Positions 1-6,239 of a stretch of 13,034 nucleotides of DNA are shown here, piece by piece. Each line of letters starts with the position of its first letter. Positions within the stretch are counted from its first letter, which is position 1. The position numbers and the translations under genes are program-made. Under the pieces are notes generated by a model. That model was not told the origin of the DNA, did no database searches, and saw only the letters and a list, made by a program, of their open reading frames with translations. Origin of the DNA: an uncultured Clostridia bacterium (GTDB taxonomy: Bacteria > Bacillota > Clostridia > Christensenellales > Borkfalkiaceae); the NCBI GenBank assembly GCA_937915565.1, contig CALDMH010000082.1:1-13034 (forward strand). Reading direction: 5' to 3'.

Positions 1-696
1 GAAACCGCAAACGTACCTACCGCAACTGCGGATTTCGGCGAAGTTAAATACGCTTATTCTACCGCCGAGGACGGAACTTACAGCGAAACCGTTCCCACCG
101 CGGCAGGTAAATATTTCGTTAAGGCATACGTTGAAGAAACCGCAAACTATAACGGAGCGGGAGCTATAATTTCGTTTGAAATTACAAAAGCCAAAGAGGA
201 AAACTCGGTAAGCGTCACCGCCGTAAACGTTAAATACGGTGAAAACGTTATGCCGGAAGTAACGGCTGACGCCACTCACGTTCCCCAAAACGGCGAGATA
301 GAATACGCTTACGCTCTTACGTCGGACGGACAATACGTTTCGTGGGAAACAATCGAAAAGCGCGCGGGCAAGTATTACGTAAAAGCCACCGTTGCCGAAG
401 ACGACGATTATAAGGGCGCGTTTGCCATTGCCGAATTTGAAATGTTAAAAGGCGACAATGCGATAAGCAATCTTGAAATTGCCGAAGCTGTTTGTAAACA
501 GCCTCTCGTTTTAAGCGCGACGGCAACCGCCGGAACGGTAACCTATAAATATAAGAATTCGGCCGACGAGGACGGCGAATACGTCGATATTCCCGCAGAC
601 GGACTTGTTGCCGGAACTTATTGCGTTAAGGCCTACACCGCAGGCAACGGAAACTACGAGCCTGCCGAAAGCGAGCCTGTAACGCTCACCGTCAAA
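1..696 (+). repeat. Three tandem Ig-like repeats (coding)
   Basis: Three diverged units of about 70-85 residues follow one another. Each has a tyrosine-rich strand (YAYS, YAYA, YKYK), a DG-Y turn, an AGKY/AGTY turn and a VKA strand followed by an Asn/Asp-Tyr pair (NYNG, DYKG, NYEP). The pattern resembles Ig-like repeats seen in Firmicutes surface proteins. The first unit is cut by the window start, so the true number is unknown. Confidence 0.7.
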
Positions 697-2928
697 CACT
701 CGCACGATTGGGCAACCGACGAGAACGGTAACGATTATCTCGTTTGCGCGTGCGGCGACGAAAAAAGACTCGTTATAACCCCCACTTCGGACGATTTTGA
801 AAAAACCGAAAGCGGCTACGCGATTAAGCTTTACAGCGCGGAAGAGGACGGCAAGACTAACAAAGCAGTCACTTCGTTCACTATAACGCTCGGAGGCAAT
901 AAAATCGAAGTCCCCGTTATGGCTTGGGAGCAAACGCCCGCAGGTATCGTCGAAGTCACGGGCGAGAACGAATACACCATAAAAGCTTTGGCTTTGGGTA
1001 GAACCGTTTTAACCGTAACTTACGTGAACGAAGAGGGCAAAAAAGCGCATATTGACGTAACCGTAACCGTTGAAAGAGTAAATAAAACGGTCGACGTTAA
1101 GCACGAGAGGATTCTTGCGGATTTAGGAACTACCGAAATCGATTTGTCGTTTGCAAGCGAATATCTCGGCAGCAGCGTAAGCTTAACCCAAGGCGGCAAA
1201 GTTTTGGGCGAAGGCGCGGCTACGAACGGAAAACTTACCGTAAATTTAAGCGATATAGCCGAAACGGGCGAACTTACTTTCGTTGCCAACACCGATAAGG
1301 GCGGCGTTTACTATTCGTTTAACGTAAACGTTCTTTTCGCAACCAAGATTATCCGCACGGCGGACGATTGGGCGGTTGTTAAAATTACCGAAGAGCAACT
1401 TAAAAATACTGCTCCGATAACGGGTTATTACGTTCTCGGCAACGATATAGATTTTGCAAACGCACAGTTACATTTCGATTACGAAGGCGTTCTTAGTTCT
1501 CTTACGGGTTATTACTGGAATCAAAGACAAGGCTTCCACGGAACGTTTGACGGACTTAACCATAAGATTTCAAACGTAAAAGTCGGTCAGGGCGGTATGT
1601 TCGGATTCGTGGGAGAAGGCGCGGTTATTAAAAACGTTGATTTTGAAAACGTTTCGTATATCGGCGCATACTGCGGCTCGTTGTTGGGTTATTCCGTTAT
1701 CAACGCCATCGTTAGCGACGTAAACGTGAGCGTTTCCGCGTATAAGGATTTTGCGAAAAATCCCGAAACGCAGGGCTTATTAAATGCGAAATTTACGGCA
1801 GGTTGCACGTATACTAACGTTAAAATCGACGCAAGCGCATTTGATTTTTACTCTTTGTTCGGAAAAGAATTTAAGAGCGGCACGTTCAGCGGAGTTGAAA
1901 TAAAAGTAAAATCTTACGTTATGCTTGCTTCCGGGGGCGACGGAGTTAATAAGGACGATAAAACCGTTGTTCCCGACGGCATAACCGTATTTTCAAGCAA
2001 GACGGTTGAAATCGAACACGAAGCGGCTTTGGTTGAAAAAACCTCTACCGAAATCGATTTATCGTTTGCAAGCGAATATCTCGGCGACAGCGTGAAATTA
2101 ACTTATAACGGCCAAGTTTTGGGCGAAGGCGCGGTTACGGACGGAAAACTTACCGTAAATTTAAGCGACGTGGCCGAAACGGGCGAGCTTGTTTTCCTTG
2201 CTTCAACGGTAAAAGACAGCGTTACTTACACGTTCAACGTAAACGTTCTTTTGGCAACCAAGATAATCCGCACCGTAGACGACCTTAACGTTGTAAAAGT
2301 AACTCAAACCATCATCGACAACAAAGAATCGATATACGGTTACTACGTTTTGGGTGAAGATATAGATTTAAATTGGAGAACGGCAATCGGAACAAACTTG
2401 AATTACAGTAAAACGGATTATTGGAATCAAAATATAGGCTTCCGCGGAACGTTTGACGGACGCGGTCACACTATATCCAATTTCTGCGTCAACGCCAACG
2501 GTATGTTCGGACACGTCGGTAAAGGCGCCGTTATTAAAAACGTTAATTTTAACAAACTCAAATATAACGGCCAATATCTTGGCTCATTGTTCGGCGGAAC
2601 CGTAAGGGAAGCGAAAATAACGGATATAACTCTTAACGGCGTAGAATACGCCAAATGCGCTTCTAATCCGAACGACCAGGGATTGTTTGGCGGCAGACTT
2701 ATGCGTGATAGTACGTTGACAAAAATAAAGGTCGACGCAAGCAACTGTGACTTTTATTCGTTATTCGGAAACGAAGCGGAAAACAATACCTATAACGATG
2801 TGGAAATAAAAGTTAAATCTTATACAATGTTCGCAAATAGGGGTTCTGACGTGAAAAATACCGATGATAAAAAGGTTCTTCCTGATGGTGTAACCGTCAC
2901 CGAAACGGCTACTACAACCGAAGCGTAA
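1..2928 (+). CDS. Large secreted repeat protein with Ig-like repeats and two beta-helix (GLUG-like) modules, 5' end missing
   Basis: The frame is open from base 1, so the gene starts upstream; 975 residues are visible. In order they show three Ig-like repeats (about residues 1-68, 69-152, 153-232) sharing a Y-x-Y ... DG-Y ... AG-x-Y-x-VKA pattern, a His/Cys motif (H233-x-HDW ... C249-x-CG), a Big_2-like beta-sandwich (about 255-358), and two tandem copies of a ~305-residue module (362-666 and 667-969). Each module has a beta-sandwich half, then a segment with GTFDG, ISN, GMFG and GAVIKNV motifs that resembles GLUG/right-handed beta-helix repeats of surface adhesins. The C-terminus is a short Thr/Glu tail with no LPXTG or membrane helix, so any anchor must lie in the missing N-terminus. 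I infer an extracellular adhesin or glycan-binding role; no catalytic motif is visible. A divergent copy of the module occurs in the lipoprotein at 6240-8621. Confidence 0.85.
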   Translation, partial: ETANVPTATADFGEVKYAYSTAEDGTYSETVPTAAGKYFVKAYVEETANYNGAGAIISFEITKAKEENSVSVTAVNVKYGENVMPEVTADATHVPQNGEIEYAYALTSDGQYVSWETIEKRAGKYYVKATVAEDDDYKGAFAIAEFEMLKGDNAISNLEIAEAVCKQPLVLSATATAGTVTYKYKNSADEDGEYVDIPADGLVAGTYCVKAYTAGNGNYEPAESEPVTLTVKHSHDWATDENGNDYLVCACGDEKRLVITPTSDDFEKTESGYAIKLYSAEEDGKTNKAVTSFTITLGGNKIEVPVMAWEQTPAGIVEVTGENEYTIKALALGRTVLTVTYVNEEGKKAHIDVTVTVERVNKTVDVKHERILADLGTTEIDLSFASEYLGSSVSLTQGGKVLGEGAATNGKLTVNLSDIAETGELTFVANTDKGGVYYSFNVNVLFATKIIRTADDWAVVKITEEQLKNTAPITGYYVLGNDIDFANAQLHFDYEGVLSSLTGYYWNQRQGFHGTFDGLNHKISNVKVGQGGMFGFVGEGAVIKNVDFENVSYIGAYCGSLLGYSVINAIVSDVNVSVSAYKDFAKNPETQGLLNAKFTAGCTYTNVKIDASAFDFYSLFGKEFKSGTFSGVEIKVKSYVMLASGGDGVNKDDKTVVPDGITVFSSKTVEIEHEAALVEKTSTEIDLSFASEYLGDSVKLTYNGQVLGEGAVTDGKLTVNLSDVAETGELVFLASTVKDSVTYTFNVNVLLATKIIRTVDDLNVVKVTQTIIDNKESIYGYYVLGEDIDLNWRTAIGTNLNYSKTDYWNQNIGFRGTFDGRGHTISNFCVNANGMFGHVGKGAVIKNVNFNKLKYNGQYLGSLFGGTVREAKITDITLNGVEYAKCASNPNDQGLFGGRLMRDSTLTKIKVDASNCDFYSLFGNEAENNTYNDVEIKVKSYTMFANRGSDVKNTDDKKVLPDGVTVTETATTTEA
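1084..1998 (+). repeat. Surface-protein module, copy 1
   Basis: This unit of 305 codons matches the next one along its whole length. DLSFASEYLG recurs exactly 915 bases downstream, and GKLTVNLSD, FNVNVL, ATKIIRT, GYYVLG, YWNQ, GTFDG, GAVIKNV, DFYSLFG and VEIKVKSY recur in the same order. The DNA is also alike, with many silent differences, so the duplication is real but not brand new. Confidence 0.9.
1999..2907 (+). repeat. Surface-protein module, copy 2
   Basis: Second copy of the module at 1084-1998, about two codons shorter. The length change falls between GYYVLG and YWNQ, where the sequences also differ most. It ends six codons before the stop, so the protein terminates right after the module. 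Confidence 0.9.
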
Positions 2929-2961
2929 TTATTCAAGTAATAAAATTAACGAATAATCGGC

Positions 2962-2996
2962 GTTGCCGTCGCCGACCGAATGTCGGCGACGGCAAC
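2962..2996 (+). terminator. Perfect 15-bp hairpin after the surface-protein gene
   Basis: Arms 2962-2976 and 2982-2996 are exact reverse complements, GC-rich, with the five-base loop CGAAT. The stop codon lies 34 bases upstream. No T-tract follows on either strand; on the + strand the next bases are A-rich. It could be a non-canonical terminator, a stable mRNA 3' end, or an attenuator that lets some transcripts through to the next gene. Confidence 0.55.
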
Positions 2997-3007
2997 AAAT
3001 TAACGAA

Positions 3008-3039
3008 CTAACAAACTAAAAAACTAAAAAACTAAAAAA
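3008..3039 (+). repeat. 8-bp tandem repeat (CTAAAAAA x3 plus one variant) before a start codon
   Basis: Cytosines fall every eight bases at 3008, 3016, 3024, 3032 and 3040. The first unit is CTAACAAA and the next three are CTAAAAAA; a decayed fifth (CGAAAGCA) follows. The array ends about 14 bases before the ATG at 3054, where no clear Shine-Dalgarno is present. It may be an A-rich translation enhancer or a slippage-prone leader. Confidence 0.8.
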
Positions 3040-3053
3040 CGAAAGCATTTTAT

Positions 3054-4550
3054 ATGAAATTAAATTTTGAAGAGTATAAAAGCAAGGTTTACGCTTGCTG
3101 GACGGGTAAAAACATAGGCGGTACGATAGGCGGACCTTACGAGGGCAAACGCGAAATTTTAAACGTAACGGGATTTTCCACAAAGCCCGGCGAAGCGTTG
3201 CCTAACGACGATTTGGATTTGCAGCTCGTGTGGTTGCACGCCGTCGAATCCGAAGGCCCGAAAAATATCACCGCCGAGGTTCTCGGCGACTACTGGTTGT
3301 CGTTTATAAGCGGCTACTGGAACGAATACGGCATCGCCCAGGAAAATATGCAAAGGGGGATAATTCCGCCTCTTTGCGGCGATTTTGAAAACCCGTGGAA
3401 ACATTCCAACGGGGCGTGGATACGCACCGAAATATGGGCGAGTTTAGCCCCCGGGTATCCCGACCTTGCCGTTCGGTTTGCGATAGAGGACGCAAAGCTG
3501 GACCACGGTTTGGGCGAGGGAACTTACGCGGCGGCGTTCGTTGCCGCAATCGAAAGCGCGGCTTTCGTGATTTCGGACGTAAACGAACTTATAAAAATCG
3601 GATTGGCCAAAATTCCGGAAAATTGCCGTATGGCTCAAACTGTACGGCTCGTAATAAAGTGCTTTAACGAGGGAAAAACGCCGCTCGAAACGAGAAATAT
3701 CGTTCAGGCTTCAAACGCCGATATTGGCGACGGGTGGTTTCAATCTCCGTCAAACGTAGGGTTTGTTGTAATCGGCTTGTTATACGGCGAAGGCGACTTT
3801 AAAAAATCTATGCTCACGGCTCTTAACTGCGGCGACGACACCGATTGCACCGCAGGCACGGTAGGCTCTATAATGGGCATTATGTACGGCGAAAAAGGTT
3901 TACCGAAGGATTGGTGTGAGTATATCGGCGACAAAATCGTAACGGGAACTATCAATCCGTGCGTTTCTTTTCCGTTTGTAAAAACCTGCAAAGAATTGAC
4001 CGAAAAGGTTTGTTCGCTTGCTCCCGCCGTTTTGCGCTTGAATTCTGCCAACGCCATTAAAGTGGAATTGTGCGATAAAACCGAACTTTCCGCCGAAGAA
4101 AGGGCGAAAATTCTTATGCCTTACGGCAAAGCCGAGGAAACCGACGGAATGCGCGCTTCGTTGTTTTCGCTTAAAGAAAATGCGTTTACGAAAAAAATCG
4201 GCTGCATAACCGTCGTTACGACTTATGAAAACGGTTTAAATATAACGCCGAATGAAGAAAAGACAGTATCGCTCAAAGTAATAAACGACGTGAAAGCATA
4301 CGGAAACCTGCCGCACACGGCGAGGTTCAAACTTTGGCTTCCCGAGGGCTTTGAAGCGGATAAATCGTCGTTCGACGTATTCGTGCCGCACTGGACGCCT
4401 ATAACGCTCGATTGCGTGTCCGAAGAAATAAAAATTAAGATAAAAGCAGACGAAAAAATCAGCGCGTTAAACGAGATTCTCATCGAAACGAGCGTGAACG
4501 GAAGGTATGCGAAAGGATATATTTCGCTCGTATTCGTCGCCGAAAAATAA
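3054..4550 (+). CDS. ADP-ribosylglycohydrolase-family protein with C-terminal beta-sandwich domain
   Basis: 498 residues. The N-terminal ~330 residues fit the ADP-ribosylglycohydrolase fold (PF03747): a start like KVYACWTGKNIGGTIGGPYE, an acidic motif at D52-D53-L-D55 and a second metal-site motif G260-DDTDCTAGTVGSIMG. Family members bind two Mg2+ ions through these Asp/Thr residues and cleave N- or O-glycosidic ADP-ribose bonds. Here the first motif is DDLD rather than DDT, and the second reads DTDC where DTDT is usual, so this is a divergent subgroup whose substrate may not be ADP-ribose. Residues ~380-498 look like a beta-sandwich of the Ig/NEW3 type. There is no signal peptide, so it is cytoplasmic. 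The ATG is taken because the conserved N-terminus begins there, although no clear Shine-Dalgarno is seen. The DUF4127 gene follows after 30 bases. Confidence 0.82.
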   Translation: MKLNFEEYKSKVYACWTGKNIGGTIGGPYEGKREILNVTGFSTKPGEALPNDDLDLQLVWLHAVESEGPKNITAEVLGDYWLSFISGYWNEYGIAQENMQRGIIPPLCGDFENPWKHSNGAWIRTEIWASLAPGYPDLAVRFAIEDAKLDHGLGEGTYAAAFVAAIESAAFVISDVNELIKIGLAKIPENCRMAQTVRLVIKCFNEGKTPLETRNIVQASNADIGDGWFQSPSNVGFVVIGLLYGEGDFKKSMLTALNCGDDTDCTAGTVGSIMGIMYGEKGLPKDWCEYIGDKIVTGTINPCVSFPFVKTCKELTEKVCSLAPAVLRLNSANAIKVELCDKTELSAEERAKILMPYGKAEETDGMRASLFSLKENAFTKKIGCITVVTTYENGLNITPNEEKTVSLKVINDVKAYGNLPHTARFKLWLPEGFEADKSSFDVFVPHWTPITLDCVSEEIKIKIKADEKISALNEILIETSVNGRYAKGYISLVFVAEK

Positions 4551-4580
4551 ACTTATAAACCATAACGGATAAACAGTTTT

Positions 4581-6071
4581 ATGAAAAAAATCGTATATTT
4601 ACCCTTGGACGAAAGACCGTGCAATTATGATTTTTGCGGGTTTATAGTGCAAAACAACAACGAAATAAATCTCGTAAGACCCGAAAAATCGGATTTAGGC
4701 TTAAAGAAAACGCCCGCGGAATACCTTTCGGTGAAAAATTTCTTATCGCGCGAATGTGCCGACGCCGATTACCTTATTTTGGCCGTCGATATGCTTTTAT
4801 ACGGCGGAATCGTTCCGTCCAGACTGCATCATCTTTCGCAGGAAGAAATTTTCCAAAGGGTAGATTTTATCGGAACGTTAAAAAGAACCAATCCGCAATT
4901 AAAGATTTTCGCGTTTTCGTTGGTGATGCGTTGCCCGACGTATTCTTGCGGCGACGAAGAACCCGATTATTACGGAACTTACGGCGAACAAATTTTTCGT
5001 TACGGGGTGAACGAGCATAAATTTATCGATAAGCTTATCACGAAGGAACAATACGAAGCCGAAAAAAAGTGGCTTAACGTACCGCAGGAGTTTTTGAACG
5101 ATTACGTTTCGAGAAGAAAAGTAAATCTTGCCGCGCTTCTTCGCACGTTAAAGCTCGTTGGGAAAGACGTAGACGAATTTCTTATTTTGCAGGACGACTC
5201 CAATCCTTACGGGTTTACGGCTCTTGACCAAAGGCGAGTGAGAGAGTTTACTCAAAGCGAAAATATTAACATAGAGGTTCATTCGGGCGCAGACGAAGGC
5301 GGGCTTACCTTGCTTGCCAGAACTTTAACCCAAATTAAGGGGTATTCGCCCAAAATTTGCCCCGTTTATCCAAAGGAAGAATGTAAAAACGTTATTCCGC
5401 TTTTCGAGGACAGGGAGGTCTATAAAAACATACGCGCGCAAATCGAAAGCGCGGGCGCAACCGTTGCGGACGAAAACGACGCGGAAATTTATTTATTTTG
5501 CAATCTTCCCGTCGGCGAAATGCACAATATAGATAAGCCCGAGGGCAAGCAGTATGACGACAGGGATTTGCCCGCGTTCGTAAAAAAAGCCGAAAATTTG
5601 GCAAAAAGCGGCAAGGTCGTTGCCGTGGCGGATATAGCGTACAGTAACGGCGGCGATATAAAATTCGCAAAAATGCTTTCAAAGTCCATAGGGCTTTTAA
5701 ATCTCGGCGGCTATGCGGGGTGGAATACCTCGTCCAACGCGCTCGGAACGGTAATTTGCCAAGCTACGTTCTTCCGTTTTTACGGAAACACGAAAACTCA
5801 TCGGCTTTTTACGGCCGAAAGGGTTTACGAGGACATTTCTTATTGCGCATACGTCAGGAAATATATCTGGGATAACGAGCTTGAAACGCTTCATTGCACG
5901 TATTTTAATTCAAACGGGCAAAGGGGCGCGGTTTCCGAAAGAGCGGAGCAGCTTTTGAACGAATTCACGAGCCGAGAGTTCCCCGAAATATACGAGAAAT
6001 TCAAAATTTCCGATTGTTATATGCCTTGGAGCAGACTTTTTGAAATAGGGCTTAAAATCGAAGAAAGATAA
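4581..6071 (+). CDS. DUF4127 family protein
   Basis: 496 residues, about the usual full length for the family. Recognised by the N-terminal PLDERPCN motif (residues 8-15), the LYGGIVPSR segment, the RCPTYSCGDEEPDYY segment, the ILQDDSNPYG segment, and the C-terminal MPWSRLFEIGL end, all typical of DUF4127 (PF13552) from memory. The family's function is not established to my knowledge. The protein has many conserved Asp, Arg and Asn residues and no signal peptide or membrane helix, so a cytoplasmic enzyme is plausible. It lies 30 bases after the ADP-ribosylglycohydrolase-family gene with no promoter between, which suggests co-transcription. The start is ATG without a clear Shine-Dalgarno, as in its upstream partner. 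The next gene has its own strong promoter. Confidence 0.85.
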   Translation: MKKIVYLPLDERPCNYDFCGFIVQNNNEINLVRPEKSDLGLKKTPAEYLSVKNFLSRECADADYLILAVDMLLYGGIVPSRLHHLSQEEIFQRVDFIGTLKRTNPQLKIFAFSLVMRCPTYSCGDEEPDYYGTYGEQIFRYGVNEHKFIDKLITKEQYEAEKKWLNVPQEFLNDYVSRRKVNLAALLRTLKLVGKDVDEFLILQDDSNPYGFTALDQRRVREFTQSENINIEVHSGADEGGLTLLARTLTQIKGYSPKICPVYPKEECKNVIPLFEDREVYKNIRAQIESAGATVADENDAEIYLFCNLPVGEMHNIDKPEGKQYDDRDLPAFVKKAENLAKSGKVVAVADIAYSNGGDIKFAKMLSKSIGLLNLGGYAGWNTSSNALGTVICQATFFRFYGNTKTHRLFTAERVYEDISYCAYVRKYIWDNELETLHCTYFNSNGQRGAVSERAEQLLNEFTSREFPEIYEKFKISDCYMPWSRLFEIGLKIEER

Positions 6072-6132
6072 TTTGAGATAAAACGTTGTTTAATCCGGTA
6101 TTTATTCTTTGGTAAATACGACGAAAAAAGTA

Positions 6133-6161
6133 TTGACAGCGTTTTATCTTTTGTTTATAAT
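6133..6161 (+). promoter_or_regulatory. Consensus sigma-A promoter for the phosphatase-glucosidase unit
   Basis: TTGACA (6133-6138) and TATAAT (6156-6161) are both perfect matches to the housekeeping consensus, separated by exactly 17 bases. An A-run just upstream (6124-6129) could act as an UP-element. Transcription should start near 6168, giving a leader of about 70 bases before the ATG at 6240. Confidence 0.9.
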
Positions 6162-6167
6162 CAACAA

Positions 6168-6239
6168 AGTAACGGCGCGCTGGAAAGCCGTCAGGTTATT
6201 CTCGACCGGCATAAGACGCGTGCAAATTAAGGAGAAAAT
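6168..6239 (+). promoter_or_regulatory. Foldable 5' leader with Shine-Dalgarno
   Basis: GCGCGC (6175-6180) can pair with GCGTGC (6218-6223, one G-U). Inside it, GCCGTC (6187-6192) can pair with GACCGGC (6204-6210) with one bulged base. This makes a two-tier stem that stops just before AAGGAG (6229-6234), leaving the ribosome site single-stranded. I recognise no known riboswitch class; chance pairing is possible. Confidence 0.35.

Noticed and set aside
511..933. 140-codon - strand frame inside the surface-protein gene
   Set aside because: Antisense shadow of a repeat-coding region; no motif and no start signals.
3395..3667. Alternative-frame + strand frame of 90 codons inside the ADP-ribosylglycohydrolase-family gene
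   Set aside because: Arg-rich, low-complexity shadow of a well-supported frame, with no independent start signal.
6098..6119. 7-bp inverted repeat (GTATTTA/TAAATAC) after the DUF4127 gene
   Set aside because: All but two pairs are A-T and no T-run follows, so it is too weak to call a terminator; chance is likely.
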